NCBI GenBank assembly: GCA_021527695.1
Contig: JAKFAO010000001.1
Location: forward strand, 1,612,001 to 1,676,000
Reading direction: 5' to 3'
From: Naematelia aurantialba
Lineage: Eukaryota; Basidiomycota; Tremellomycetes; Tremellales; Naemateliaceae
DNA length: 64,000 nt
Shown here one piece after another: positions 31,486 to 44,100 of this stretch. The stretch's first letter is position 1. Each line of letters begins with the position of its first letter. The position numbers and the translations under genes were made by a program. Under the pieces are notes generated by a model that saw nothing but the letters and a program-made list of their open reading frames with translations, did not search any database and was not told where the DNA came from.

Positions 31486-34400
31486 ATGGAGAAACCCCAC
31501 AAAGCCCACCACAAGGCGTCGGCAGGCGCTAAGCTTGCGAAGAAGGATGCTGTAGCTGGCATCGATAGATCCGGAGGGAAGGGGTACAACCCAAAAGTGA
31601 GCCCCAGGCACCCCATCTCAGCAACAGCGACCGTTGCTCTTTGTATGCGTGGCTAATCAGGACAGGCCTTCACCTCTGCGTCTTTCCGCTCAGCGGATAG
31701 AGCAGCTCGTCGGACGGCAGAAAAGGACCAGAAGCGCCTTCATGTTCCCCTCGTGAACCGAAATCCAGAGGAGCGCAAAGTGACGGCAGAGAAGGGCAAG
31801 GGGATGGACGAAGGTCGTTTACCACCTCCGCCCATCGTCGTTGGCATTGTTGGGCCTCCAGGAGTGGGGAAATCGACCTTGCTCAAGTCTTTGGTCAGGC
31901 AGTATACAAAGCACAGCCTCTCTCAGCCCCAGGGTCCCATTACGGTGGTATCTGGCAAAACGAGGAGAATCACCTTTGTCGAGTGTGGAAACGATTTGAA
32001 CAGCATGATAGATCTGGGCAAGGTGGTCGATCTGGTGCTCTTGATGATTGATGGGAGTTTTGGTTTCGAGATGGTGAGCTCTCTGAAAGTTCCCGAGCTG
32101 TGTTGACCGTACAAAGGAAACCTTCGAATTCCTCAATATCCTACAAGCCCACGGTTTCCCAAAAGTCATCGGCCTCCTCTCGCATCTTGACCTAATCAAG
32201 AAGGCTCAAACCCTCAAAGACACCAAGAAACGGCTCAAGCACCGCTTCTGGACAGAGATCTACCAGGGTGCCAAGCTGTTCTCGCTGTCAGGGGTGATCA
32301 ACGGTCGCTACCCTGACGCAGAAATCAACCTTTTGGCGCGCTTCATCTCAGTCGTCAAGTTCCGACCCCTTGTCTTCCGCAATCAACATCCTTACCTCCT
32401 CGCCGACCGTCTACAAGATCTCACCCCACGTGAGACAATCCGTGCAAATCCCAAGGTAGACCGTACGATCACGTTGTATGGATACCTCAGGGGGCCCAAT
32501 TTGCCAGCGAGAAATGCCAAGATTCATATTCCCGGTGCTGGGGACCTTGAGGTCAAAGAGGTCGAGAAGTTGGCGGACCCGTGTCCGCTTCCGACGCTGG
32601 AAAGTGAGAGACGGAGGCGAATGGGCGAGAAGGCCAAGCTCATTCATGCGCCGATGAGTGACGTGGGCGGAGTCATGTACGACAAGGACGCGGTGTATGT
32701 CAACGTGCCTGGGTCTTTCACGAAAGGCGGAGATGGTAAGTGAATCGAATTTCATCACCGCTCGGCACGCTGATATCCGTAGCACCACAAGGTGAGGGTG
32801 AGAAAATGGTTATGGAGCTGCAAGATGCAAACCGCACTTTTGGAGAGGGCATCCAGTCATCGCAAATCAGGTTGTTTGGTAGCTCCACTCAACCTCTGAA
32901 GGTCCAAGAGCGGGTGCGGCGAAAGGCAGAACCAAGGAACGGTGGACCGATGCTGGGCAGTGCAGACGCCGATTCCGATGAGGGTGATGAGAGTGGTGAA
33001 GAAGAGGACTTTCTAGACGGCGATCTAATCGACGATGAGGAGTCTGGTCTCAACATGGAAGACGACGAGGACCAGGAGGGCGAGATCGCGTACGCCTCAT
33101 CTGAAGGCGGTGACGATGACCTCGATATGGTCGCTGGCTACGAGCAAGATGGACCAAAGCAGGTGTTTGCAGGCGACGACATGGTGTCGGACGACGAGGC
33201 CGATGATGTTCCGCGTTGGAAGCTCAATATGTCGGAGCGAGCTGCGTCATCGTTTGCGGAGCGAATGGGAAGACGGCGCAACTTGATGGACCTGATATAC
33301 GGCGAAGAGCTGTCGCCTCAGGAGATTGCTGCGGGACTGACACGACCGTCGTCCGCCGATGCTGGTCCATCTGGGGACTCGAAGGACGAGGGCTTCTTCA
33401 CTGTTAGAGAATCTGTTGGGCAACGTGGAGATTCCGGTGACCAGCTGAAGGAGCCTACGGATCCGCAGCGCCTGGCCACGAAGTGGGCTGACGAGGGCAT
33501 GCTGGATTCGATCAAGGGCTTGTTCATTTCTGGTCCGATCGGAGACGACGGGCATGACGCGGAAGGTCAAGCATACGAAGAGGAAGGAGGTGACTTCGAG
33601 GATGTAGAGGATGGAGATGGCGCTGTGCCGTATGTCGGCGTTAGACCACAGTCTCAATCGCACGAAGAGGCTCGAGCAGCGAATCTAGAGAAGAAGAAGG
33701 CGGCATTGGCTGAGAAATTCGACGAGGCGTATTCGGATTCGGACAATGGCGATGACAAGATGGACTTTTACGATCGACAGAAGGCAGAGATGACTCGACA
33801 GAGGCAGCTGAACGAGGCCGAGTTCGATGGGCTGACTGTGGAAGCTCGAGCCCAGATCGAGGGATATCGGTCAGGCAGCTACGTCCGGTTGGAAATTGAG
33901 AACATCCCCTGCGAGATGGTCGAAAATTTTGACCCAACCTTCCCTATCATCGTTGGTGGACTATTGAGCGCCGAAGAACGTTTTGGATTCGTCACGGTCC
34001 GTATCAAGCGTCATCGATGGTTTACCAAAACACTCAAGACCAATGATCCGCTCATCTTCTCCCTTGGATGGCGACGTTTCCAATCCCTACCGATTTATCA
34101 CCTGGACGATCACTCGATCCGGAATCGAATGCTCAAATATACGCCAGAGCATATGCACTGCTACGCCACGCTATATGCTCCGGTCTCAACGCCGAATACT
34201 GGGTTTTGCGCTTTCAACTCGCTCGATGGGTCTGTTCCAGGCTTCCGGATCAGTGCAACCGGGGTTGTCCTCGATGTCGATCGAAGCACCAAGATCGTCA
34301 AGAAGCTGAAACTGACCGGTATTCCATACAAGATATTCAAAAACACGGCTTTCATCAAAGACATGTTCACGACGAGTCTAGAGGTCGCCAAGTTCGAGGG

Positions 34401-35154
34401 GGCACAGATCAAGACAGTCAGTGGGATCAGGGGTCAGATCAAGAGAGCTGTCGGCAAGCCTGAAGGCGCTTTCCGTGCTGGTTTCGAGGACAAGATATTG
34501 ATGTCTGGTACGTGGGATCATTACGACTACGATTGCAGCTGACCTCGCTAGACATTGTGTTCTTGCGGGCATGGTACTCTATAGAGCCGAAGAAGTTGTA
34601 TAATCCGGTCACCTCGCTGCTCTTGTCCGACAAAGCCGGGTGGCAAGGTATGCGCCTCACTGGACAGATCAGGCGAGACGAGGGCTTGGGTACACCTAAG
34701 GATCCAAACTCCGCTTACAAAGTGGGTCTTCCTTGATACGTCTGCATGATCTGACGCGCTCTAGGCAATACAACGGACGACTCGTCGATTCAACCCCCTT
34801 AAAGTGCCACGCAAGCTCGAAGCTTCTTTGCCGTTTGCGTCCAAGACTCCCCAGCTCTCAAAGCAGCGTCAACCGACCTACCTCCAATCCCGAGCGGTGG
34901 TCATGACGGACGAAGAGAAAAAGGCTGTGGCGTTGCTCCAACAGATTCAGAGTCTCAAGAAGGACAAGGCTTCTCGGCGTGCTGCGAAGAAGGAGGAGCA
35001 TCGGAAGGAACACAGGAAGGAGGTGGGGCAGGGTGAGGAGAGGAAGAACGAGAAGATCAAGCAAGAGCGGAGGGAGAGGATGCGGAAGGAGGGGGTTAAG
35101 AGAAAGTACGCTGAGCAGGCTGGCGAGGGGAGAGGCAAGAGACGCAAGGCCTAG
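31486..35154 (+). CDS. BMS1: Ribosome biogenesis GTPase Bms1
   Basis: Nucleolar GTPase needed for 40S subunit maturation (U3 SSU processome). Seen in order: MEKPHKAHHKASAGAKLAKK, FTSASFRSADRAARR, the P-loop GPPGVGKSTLLKSL, TFVECGNDLNSMIDL, DLVLLMIDGSFGFEM, GLLSHLDLIKK, and KHRFWTEIYQGAKLFSLSG. The middle is acidic (32960-33660). The conserved C-terminal domain reads SGSYVRLEIENIPCEMVENF, LGWRRFQSLPIYHLDD and IRGQIKRAVGKPEGAFRAGF. Introns: 31598-31665, about 32075-32117, 32734-32782, 34508-34552, 34721-34764. The tail is Lys/Arg/Glu-rich and ends in KRRKA. Length is about 1,140 residues, as in yeast. Confidence 0.95.
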
Positions 35155-36005
35155 TCCATGCGTCTTCTTACCGCGGATGCAACCTGTGTTACATCTCAGA
35201 TGTCCTTACGAGGCTAGCTTGCTCACTAGATCCGGTTTGAAACACGGCAGGTGTCGGTCCCAGGGCTCGGTGGCAGTTGCAGCTGCAAGAATCCAGCGGG
35301 GCCTGGCCATTCGGACTTGGATGGGATTTGGGGTGCAATCTTATCTCTAAGGGGGAGCAAAGGGGGTAACGACACAATGGAACGGGGTCCTTAATACGTG
35401 TGCGGAACACCTGCAGGAAAGGAGTGCATGCTGTGCGTGCGCAGGTGCAGTGTTCGGCGTCTGGTGGGATCCTCGTCGGTTGAAAGTATGTCGTATCGCT
35501 GTCCAAGCTCCGGCCAATGGTATGTGGGAGTCCCGATATCATCGGCAGTGGTCTTTGGCCCGCCGAGTACCCGTTAGATGCCCGTCCTCTGTCGTGCCTT
35601 CAAGGCTGCGAAGCAACTGGCGCAAATCGAAAATGGGCGTGACCCCTTCTCTCCCTCGCACTCCTTTATCAATGAACAGCTTCGGTCCTTTGTGTGCCCA
35701 GCGCAGCTCCTTTCTTCCTGGAAGCGATCTCGATGTGCACTCCTGTGTCCTGCATAAGCGGATAGGCCAGCACGAAAAGAGCGTCAGCCAAACGGGAGCC
35801 GTACAAAACCCGTGCGCCCCTCTAGAGTGATTTGACATCACGCCTTCGGCACTACCCACTCGCCACTACAAACCGCTTCTCCGTGCCCACTGGCTGCCCA
35901 CTGCTTGCTACTTGTTAACCCTACTCACCGGGTGTGTCCTGCTCACATTCGTGCTTATCGTGCATCCAGAGGCGCTTGTTTGCCTAGGAACGGTGCTCAA
36001 GGACC
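35155..36005. other. Intergenic region between BMS1 and the C2H2 gene
   Basis: About 850 bases. No supported gene, RNA or repeat. The last 100 bases (CACTGCTTGCTACTTG onward) are pyrimidine-rich and may be the core promoter of the next gene. Confidence 0.4.
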
Positions 36006-37831
36006 ATGAGCAGTATCACGCGTGTTCAGCCACCAAACGGACGAGGCATGTACCAGCCTCGCTCGTATTCGACTCCATCGCCTTCGCGAGAAGCATACAG
36101 TGAGTTGCTAAGGCGGTTTTGTTTTGTGCCTTCTGTCCGCGCACTGGCTGACGACTCGAATGCAAGCTCTCAATCCGCCCCATCGGCAGCGTTACGATCC
36201 ATATGCACGCACGCAGCCGCCTCCGCGCCTCTTCCCGACTCCTACAGCGCACCGAGCCCAACAGGTACCGGCCCCCCATGCAAAGGCCTACGAGACTGCA
36301 AAGGCCTACGAGACCAATCGGCCCACAGGCAGGTACCAGCCCTCGCGGGGGGCGCAGCGCGACGCCAAATGGCATGCGAGGTACGGCGACAGGCAGCAAG
36401 CCTTGCCGCGCAGCCAGCCCGGCCTCCGACAAGCAAACTACTCCACCATGCCGGTCCTCGCCAACATGGGCATCTCCAATATGGAGAGAATCCGCGCAGA
36501 GCAGAGAGCAGCGATCGAAGCTGCTCGCAAGGCTCACATGGAGAATCTCAAGAAGGAGACTGAAGAGCGTAAAATCAGGAGAATTCAGCTGCAAGTATTT
36601 GTGCATGCTAGGTGAGGACAGAGCATTGGTCCATCGGCTTGAAAGAGAGCTGAGTTTGGGTTTTATCAGGCCAACGCACTGTCGCTGGTCAGACTGCCAT
36701 GCTGTTCTCAATTCCTGGGCGTTGCTCGAGAAACACCTGCATCACGCACACCTGCATCCGCGGCGAGTCGAACCCCACAGGAGCATCGAGTGCGGGTGGC
36801 AAGGCTGCACAGAGATCTTTGCCAGGCGCGAGGACTGCTACCGGCACTGCTTGATCGGCCACATGGCGGAATTCAGCGGACGCTGTCCCTTCAGTGGGTC
36901 CATATCCCTCCTTTGGCGATCGATCGCCTAGCAGTTCGACCCCCATCCTTGCTTTGTCAAACCTTTGAGCTTGCTTTGTGCTGAATAAAACTGACATTGC
37001 GTAGACTGTTTGTTCGAGTCGCCTAGATTTTCAGAACTCGTCGCACATATTGGGCGGCGACATGCCCACGCCACCCCAGACGACTTTGTCCCAGGCCTGA
37101 TACACCACCGCCCAGTTGTGCCCGCCTCGAGCGAACTACCGAGACTCCCTCGTTCAGTCATTGTCAATGCGGACGGAGTGATCACCCAGCTGGTCAAAGC
37201 GTTCTCAGGCGACATCTCAGCTAGAGTCAGGCGCATGGTCGGTCGCAACTGCATCAGTGGCCACCGACCCCGCAAGGAGCATTTCGCCGATCGGCAGGGA
37301 GCCAAGGCGGCCATCTCAGCGGTCATCGAAAACTCGCGAAGGCTCTCGCTGGTCCCGCCGTCGCAGATGCTCCTGGAACAAGGCCAAGACCAAGGCCAGC
37401 CCGATGTCGACCAGGAACCGCTATCTGCGCATTCTGCACCGGGCACGGCACGAACAGATGTCGACCTGATCGATGTGTCTACCAAGGCCAAGGAGGCCGC
37501 AGACATGGCGACGAGACAGCTTCAAAACGACAACACGCTGCCTGCGCACGTCATCGACATTGACAGCACGTCCAGCAACGGATCCAGGCCGCCATCGCGC
37601 AGCGGGCACCTGAGAATTGAGACGGAGATGAGCGAGACAGAGTCTATGACAGAGGCGCCCACGTCAGGTAGTCCGCTTGGAGATCCGATCAAGAGCTTCA
37701 TCAAATCCGGCGGAGGCGTCGGCGGCACCCGTACAAGAGGATCACTCGCCGGTCACTTCACGGACGAGGGTCTCAAGCGGAGTACCAGACTAAGATTGCG
37801 AGCAGAGCGAGGTTTATCTACATCTACTTAG
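36006..37831 (+). CDS. C2H2 zinc-finger protein with three C-x4-C fingers
   Basis: Probable DNA-binding regulator, unnamed. Exon 1 is MSSITRVQPPNGRGMYQ; after the intron (36102-36170) come an Arg/Pro/Gln-rich region and a charged helix, NMERIRAEQRAAIEAARKAH. The fingers follow: CRWSDCHAVLNSWALLEKHL with HHAH; CGWQGCTEIFARREDCYRH with CLIGH; and CPF joined over an intron (36893-37004) to DCLFESPRFSELVAHIGRRH. The four-residue Cys spacing recalls GLI/Zic/AEBP2 fingers rather than the common C-x2-C class. The C-terminal half is disordered and holds DLIDVSTKAKEAADM and SGGGVGGTRTRG. It stops at 37831. Confidence 0.75.
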
Positions 37832-38173
37832 TCTACTCCTCTTGGTACGATGTATCCTTGGTTGACTCGAAGACCAAAGAAAGCGTCGCTCAGGGAAGGA
37901 AAGGAGTGGAACCACGTGGCATTAGTCCATGACGCGCGCAGTATGAGAGAGGTAGGCCAGGCTCTTGTGCACTTGGCCTTCCCACTTGTTCTGGGTCTCT
38001 CGCTCAGCATCGTCCCCATTCTACAGAGCATCATACGGTGAACTTTCGAACATCAGCAGAGATACCCAGAGTGCGCGCGAGCAGACACGCACTCAACAAA
38101 GCCGGAGTTTTGAGCGTCGAAGCCTGAGCGCAACTTGGAGGATTCCCGTCCTTTCTCATATGTGACCACCACC
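37832..38173. other. Promoter region of VPS13
   Basis: 342 bases with no recognisable gene or repeat. No TATA box is evident close to the VPS13 start. Confidence 0.35.
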
Positions 38174-41100
38174 ATGCAGGCCCTCAAAGACATTGCCCTC
38201 CGGCTCATCAATGTCTACGTCTCACCATACGTGGAGAACTTGAACCCCCAAGATCTGTCGCTGTCTGTCTTTGGTGGTGAGTGTCGATCTCTGATACCTC
38301 GAGACAAGAGCATCTCTGGGGTGCGAGGGGCTGGACTCATCCTTCACTAGGAAACATCCAATTCCACGGGCTGCACCTGAAAAAGACCCTTCTGGAGCGC
38401 TTCGGTCTCCCAGTCGACATCATCGCCGGCGATATTGGCACACTGTCCGTGACGATCCCATGGACCCAGCTCAAGACCCAACCGGTCAAGATCTTCATCG
38501 ACGACGTGTACGTCTTAGCCAAGGCCAGGCCGCAAGGGAGAGTGGATCCAGAAGAGGACGAGCGGGTCGAACAAGCGACCAAACAGGACAAGTTGAAGAG
38601 TGCAGAGGCAGTGGACAGCGCCGCTAGCCAAGTCGGTCAGCCTGGAAACGATGAGAGTGGGTGTGATCTGCCTCGATGGCGACGTTGAAGCTGATGGGTT
38701 TCTCAGCTAAGCAGACATACATCGGCGCAATCGTGTCCAAAGTGGTGGACAATGTGCAGATAAACGTCAAGGGAATCCATATACGCTACGAAGATGGCAA
38801 TAGCACACCGGATGTGAGTCTGCAGAGCGCTGCAAGGAGACTTACTTCTAGCATCCCTTCGCCGCTGGTCTCACCATTTCCGAGTTCAAGGCTGTTTCCA
38901 CGGACGAGAACTGGGTCGAGACCTTCATTCAGGACAGCCTGAAGGGTGTTCACAAGCTGGTCAAGCTCAATGCGCTGTCCGTCTACTTTGACACGGACAC
39001 AGGCAGTCTGGATCAAGGGGAGGGTGATAGGCAGGGCACTATTGATGCCTTAAAGGCAATGGTGCGCATCTCGGCCCCGAGACGGGACAAGGTTGTGCTG
39101 ATTTGTGCAGCTTGATGGGTCACCAAAACATCAATACATCCTCAAGCCAGTCACCGGGGAAGCACGGGTCATTGTCAATAAGACGATGTCTAATGAGACA
39201 CCAAAGATTGACGCCCAAGTCATCTTTGAGGAGATCGGGGTTGTCTTTGATCGCGATCAATACCGAGACGCGTTGTCTGTCATTGACGTCTTCCACTTTT
39301 ATCGCCGTACTCATCAGTATCACAAATTCCGACCACCCATCGAGGAGTTCGAGAGTAATCCCGCGAAAGCGAGACTCAAATTCGCTGTAAAGGCGATCAG
39401 CTCCGAGGTCCACGATCGTCATCGGCGCTGGTCCTGGGAGTACATGGCAGAGCGGCGGGACAAGAGAAAGAAGTATGTGGATATCTACGTCAGAAAACTC
39501 GCTTTACCGGATGGAAAAGTGCTCGCTCCAGAGGTGAGGGCATCCATGTCAGTCCTGGTGATTGCTTACATTTCAGGATTCCACCGCTCTGGAAACAATG
39601 GAGCGCGAGCTTCCCTACGAGGATATCCGATTTTTCAGATCCGTTGCTCGATCACAAGCGAGGAAGGACGCAGCAACCCGTCGAAAGCTTGAGGCGGAAC
39701 GCCGGAAAGACCAGCCGCAACGGCAGACATGGGGCCAGTGGATCTGGGGAACCGGCCCAAAGACAAATGGCGATGGCGGCATGACTGAGGAAGAGAAGAA
39801 GGAGATTGACGACATCATCGACTATGATGCTGCCGCCGCGACACAGGTCGAGTCTGCCCCAAAGGACTTCATGAAAGCGCGGGTCGCCGCAAAGCTCAAC
39901 AAGGGCTCTTTCTCCCTGCGAACGGATCCGCACGGCAAGAATGCCGACGTCATCGCTCTGGTCTTCGACTCGTTCTCAGCAGATGCCATCCAGCTCACCG
40001 AATCCGTCAAGGGTAAAATCGCACTGGGCGGCTTTAGGGTGTACGATGGAACTACCCCAGATTCTCTCTACCCCCAGATCGTCCGCGTAAAAGACATCGA
40101 ATCAAACGCTCCTCGGCGGCAGCAGTCGCTAGATGTCGGTGGAACCGACCATGCTCTGGCGGAAATCAGCGGGGGCTCCACAGAGGCTCAAGATCCATTC
40201 TTCGTGATGGAGGTCGAGCAGAATCCGATAGATGGGCATGCCGACAATGCGGTGACAGTCAAAATGCGCCACCTCGAGATCATCTATCACAAGGGCTATG
40301 TGGAAGCGGTCGTCCAGTTCTTGAAACCTCCCGCCAGTCAGCTGGAATCTATTGCAGCTTTGCTCGATGCGGCGGGGGAGACACTGGACGGGATCCGAAA
40401 AGAGACTCGTGCTGGTCTTGAATATGCTCTGGAGCAACACAAGGTTGGTGCTGTCCGTGGGCAATGCTTACTTGCAGACGATCGATATCAGGGTTGACAT
40501 GAACGCTCCGATCATCATCATTCCGATGGAGTGAGTTGCAAGGCGTCCCAAAGCTGCATTACTGACCAGGTCAGTGTCACCGTCGCAGACTGCCAGGCCC
40601 TCGTCTTGGACGCAGGTCATATCGCTGTGGAGAGCAAACTGGCCGATCAGAATCAACTTAAGGAAGTTCAAAGCAAACGAGGTCGTCAATACAGTGCAGA
40701 AGACTACAAGCAGCTCGAGGGCTTGATGTACGACCAGTTGTCTCTCCGTCTTGAATCGGCACAGGTACGTATTTGCTTTCACGATATCATGTATATCGCT
40801 GAACTGAACAGCTTCTCATGGGTGGCAATGTCGAGGCTTGCTTAAGCGCGATAGACAACGCACATGATGGGAAAACAGATTTGCACATCCTCGAACGCAT
40901 AAACATGTCCTTCTCGGTGCAGAATGCCATCATTAATGCCCCAAACCTGACTCGTTTCAAGATTGCTGGCGAGCTGCCTGACCTACAGGTCAACTTCTCT
41001 GATCGGAAATACCGTGAGTCTACTTCCATGCTCGCCAGCTCATTAGCTAGAAACTCTCATGAAATTCATCGACGTCACTGTGCCCAAATTTGGTGACGGC

Positions 41101-44100
41101 GAGTCGTCCTCGGAGGGCCCTAGCACGAAGCACCATGAGCAGCACCCAGCTCTGCGAAAGCGTCAAGCAGTCGAAGAGTACATTCTGGACGATTCCCGGT
41201 CAATTATGTCTTCCAAAGCACTGGAAAAGGACGAATCGTCATCAGTTGACGATAAGGGCAATGATCAATTCTACGAGGCAAGGGATGACACCACTGAGGT
41301 AAGTTTTGTGTTGCGGCCGTTCTAACGCCTCACAGAGTCAACGCCGAGAATTGCAGCAGATCTCGTTCGAATTTTCCTTTTCGGTGGGCAAGCTACAGAC
41401 ATCCCTGTTCAAGTCTACATCACCAACAACAGAGCGGGCCCTTGCCAATGCTGTCCTTGAAGGTTTTGGCTTGACTTTTGCTGCCCGCAAATTCGACATG
41501 TCTGTCGACCTCTTCCTCCAATCAGTGACGTTGGCCATGGCGGAAACAGAACAGCCGCTGTTGTCTTCCTCAGACAAGGCCAATGACCCGTCTGCCAAGA
41601 TTATCAATCTTCTGTTCGTGCGATACCAGCGAGTTCAAAGGGAGTCGCCAGAGTACATGACCCGTCACGAAGGTGTTGATCAGAGCGTCGACGTGGAGCT
41701 ATCGACTTTCAAAATCTCCATAGCGCCTGAACCGATTTTGACCTTGTACGACTTCATCATGACGACATTTGTGCCGAAGGATGCTCCCAAAGGCGGCGAA
41801 GTTACTAAAGAGGACGATCTCATGGCCGAAGACAATGCTACTGAAGAGACTCAAAGACCGGCCAAGACATCGGACAAGATTAGGATCCGTGTCAAGCTCA
41901 CTAGCGCCCAAGGTAAGACGACTGAGGACAAAAAATGCTGAGATCTGTAGTCTCGTTGGAGAATAACAACGCCCATTTCGCACTGCTTGCTCTGCCCGCT
42001 GCCGATGTGGCGCTTATGCTACGAAGCGGCGGCATGCGGGTAAGCGCCCGTCTCGGAAACATCTCTCTGGAGGACCTCACCGAAGTGACCGTGGCGTCGC
42101 CCGAGTTCAAGAAATTGCTCTCTATCGAAGGCGAAGAACTGGCAGACTTCAGCTATGAAACCTTCGATCCGACCGATGAGGAGACTTTCCCAGGCTACAA
42201 CTCCTCTGTCAATCTGCGGGCCGGGTCCCTGAAATTCACCTTTATGGAGAAGCCGGTACAAGACCTTTACGCATTCGCCCTCAAATTTGCTCGAATGAAA
42301 GCCGTATACGACGCCGCCCAGCAAGCTGCGGTCCAAAGGGCGAGCGAGGTCACTCGCATGCACTACGATGTGGTGGTAAAAACACCCATCATCGTGTTAC
42401 CGCGGGACGGACTGAACTCTCCGGACAAATTGATCCTCAGACTCGGAGAGATTATTGCAAAGAACCAATATCTAAACGATCCCAACGACATGAGCACCAT
42501 CGATGCCAGTCTCCGAGGCATCAATGTCGCCAGCGAGATCACTGTCAGTGAGCGAACAATTACCATGCAGATCGTGGACGATGTTGCCATTACTGCGAAA
42601 ATACAACAGATGGGTGGCACGTCTCACCGAAGCAATCCTCACCAGGCCGATACCGAGATCACCACGGAGATGTCGGACGTCAAGATGTCCGTCACACAGC
42701 GGCAATACATCCTAATCATGGGCGTATTACAGGCCTTGCCTCGTGCTCTCAGTGACATAGGAGCAGCCGACGTCGACACCGAATCGGTTCCAGTGACGTC
42801 GGCGGCCTCGACTGTGCCGGTGACTCCGATCAACGAATCGCCTCCTTCCGAGGCTGGAGCCGATTTGCAGCCAGAACTTACTCTGGACAAGGCCGCAGAC
42901 TCAGGCATTTGGACGAAGCTGGACGTTGTCTTTTCCGTCAACACCATTGCGTTGGAAGTCTACACTGTTGACGCCGTGGAAGAGCGCGACATTCAGAAAC
43001 ACAGCATTGCTCGTTTCGCATTGGTCCAGACGCATCTTGGGTTCAAGCAACTTTCCGATGGCGCCATGGAGGCTGAGTTTTCACTCAAGACACTGTCATT
43101 CGCCAACACGAGGTCTGGCAATAGCGTGTTCCGGGACATCATACCTCCAGCTGAACATGATGGCAATCAAGTGTAAGTCTGTCTTACATGATTATCGATC
43201 CCCTGTTGATTATCTATAGGATGCTGCAATACACTGCTTCGGGTGGTGCAGACAAGTCGGCGTTAGCGATCGTCACGATCGATAGCCCTCGCCTCATTCT
43301 CGCTGTCGATCCGCTTGCTGCTCTTCTGGAATTCGCATTGAGCCCTTTCCAGAACACGAGCGGACCAGCAGCACCGTTACCTGAGGAAGATGTGGTGGAA
43401 GAAGGGCCGTCCGAGACGTCAGGCTCGTTGGCATTCCGGGTCGAAGTGGCCAACGCCACCGTCCTTGTCTTGGCAGACGATACCGATCCAAAATCGCAAG
43501 GTATACAGCTATCGGTAAAGGAAATTTTGCTTTCCCAACAGAGTGTCTTGGCTCTCAAGATCGATCAGCTCGGCATGTCCTTTGGCCGCATGAATCGGCC
43601 CAATGAGCGCGTCACGTTCCTGGACCAGCTCAACGTTGCTCTTTCGCTCGACACACGAAGACGGGGCTCCCAGCAAATGACAAGTTTCGAGGTGGAGATT
43701 CCGGATCCGATCATTTTCAGAGCATCCTACACCGACATCATGCTTATTGTTGACATCGTCAACAAGGCGACTGCCGTAGCTCAGAGAGCGCTGAGACACG
43801 GGGACCCCGTTCCCAAGTCGGACCAAAGGCGTGATTCGACCACGACCGACTTCCGGACAGAAGCAACATCTAGTGCGATCGTTCCAACCAAGTCTGCGGT
43901 TTCCGCTCGGCGGTCGTCCGTCAGCAAGCATCGCCCCTCTGTCGATAAAGCCAGAGTCCTCATTTCCAAAGAACAACTGAAAGCTAGAGTCAATGGCTTC
44001 CAGTTTGTGCTGGTTGGCGATCTTCAAGAGATGCCGTTCGTCCATCTGTCGACCAACGAGTTCTCGATCAGCGTCAACGATTGGTCGGGTGATCTCAAGC

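Noticed and set aside
35189..35859. Frames on both strands downstream of BMS1
   Set aside because: No motif, splice-site pattern or start context; antisense pairs look like chance.
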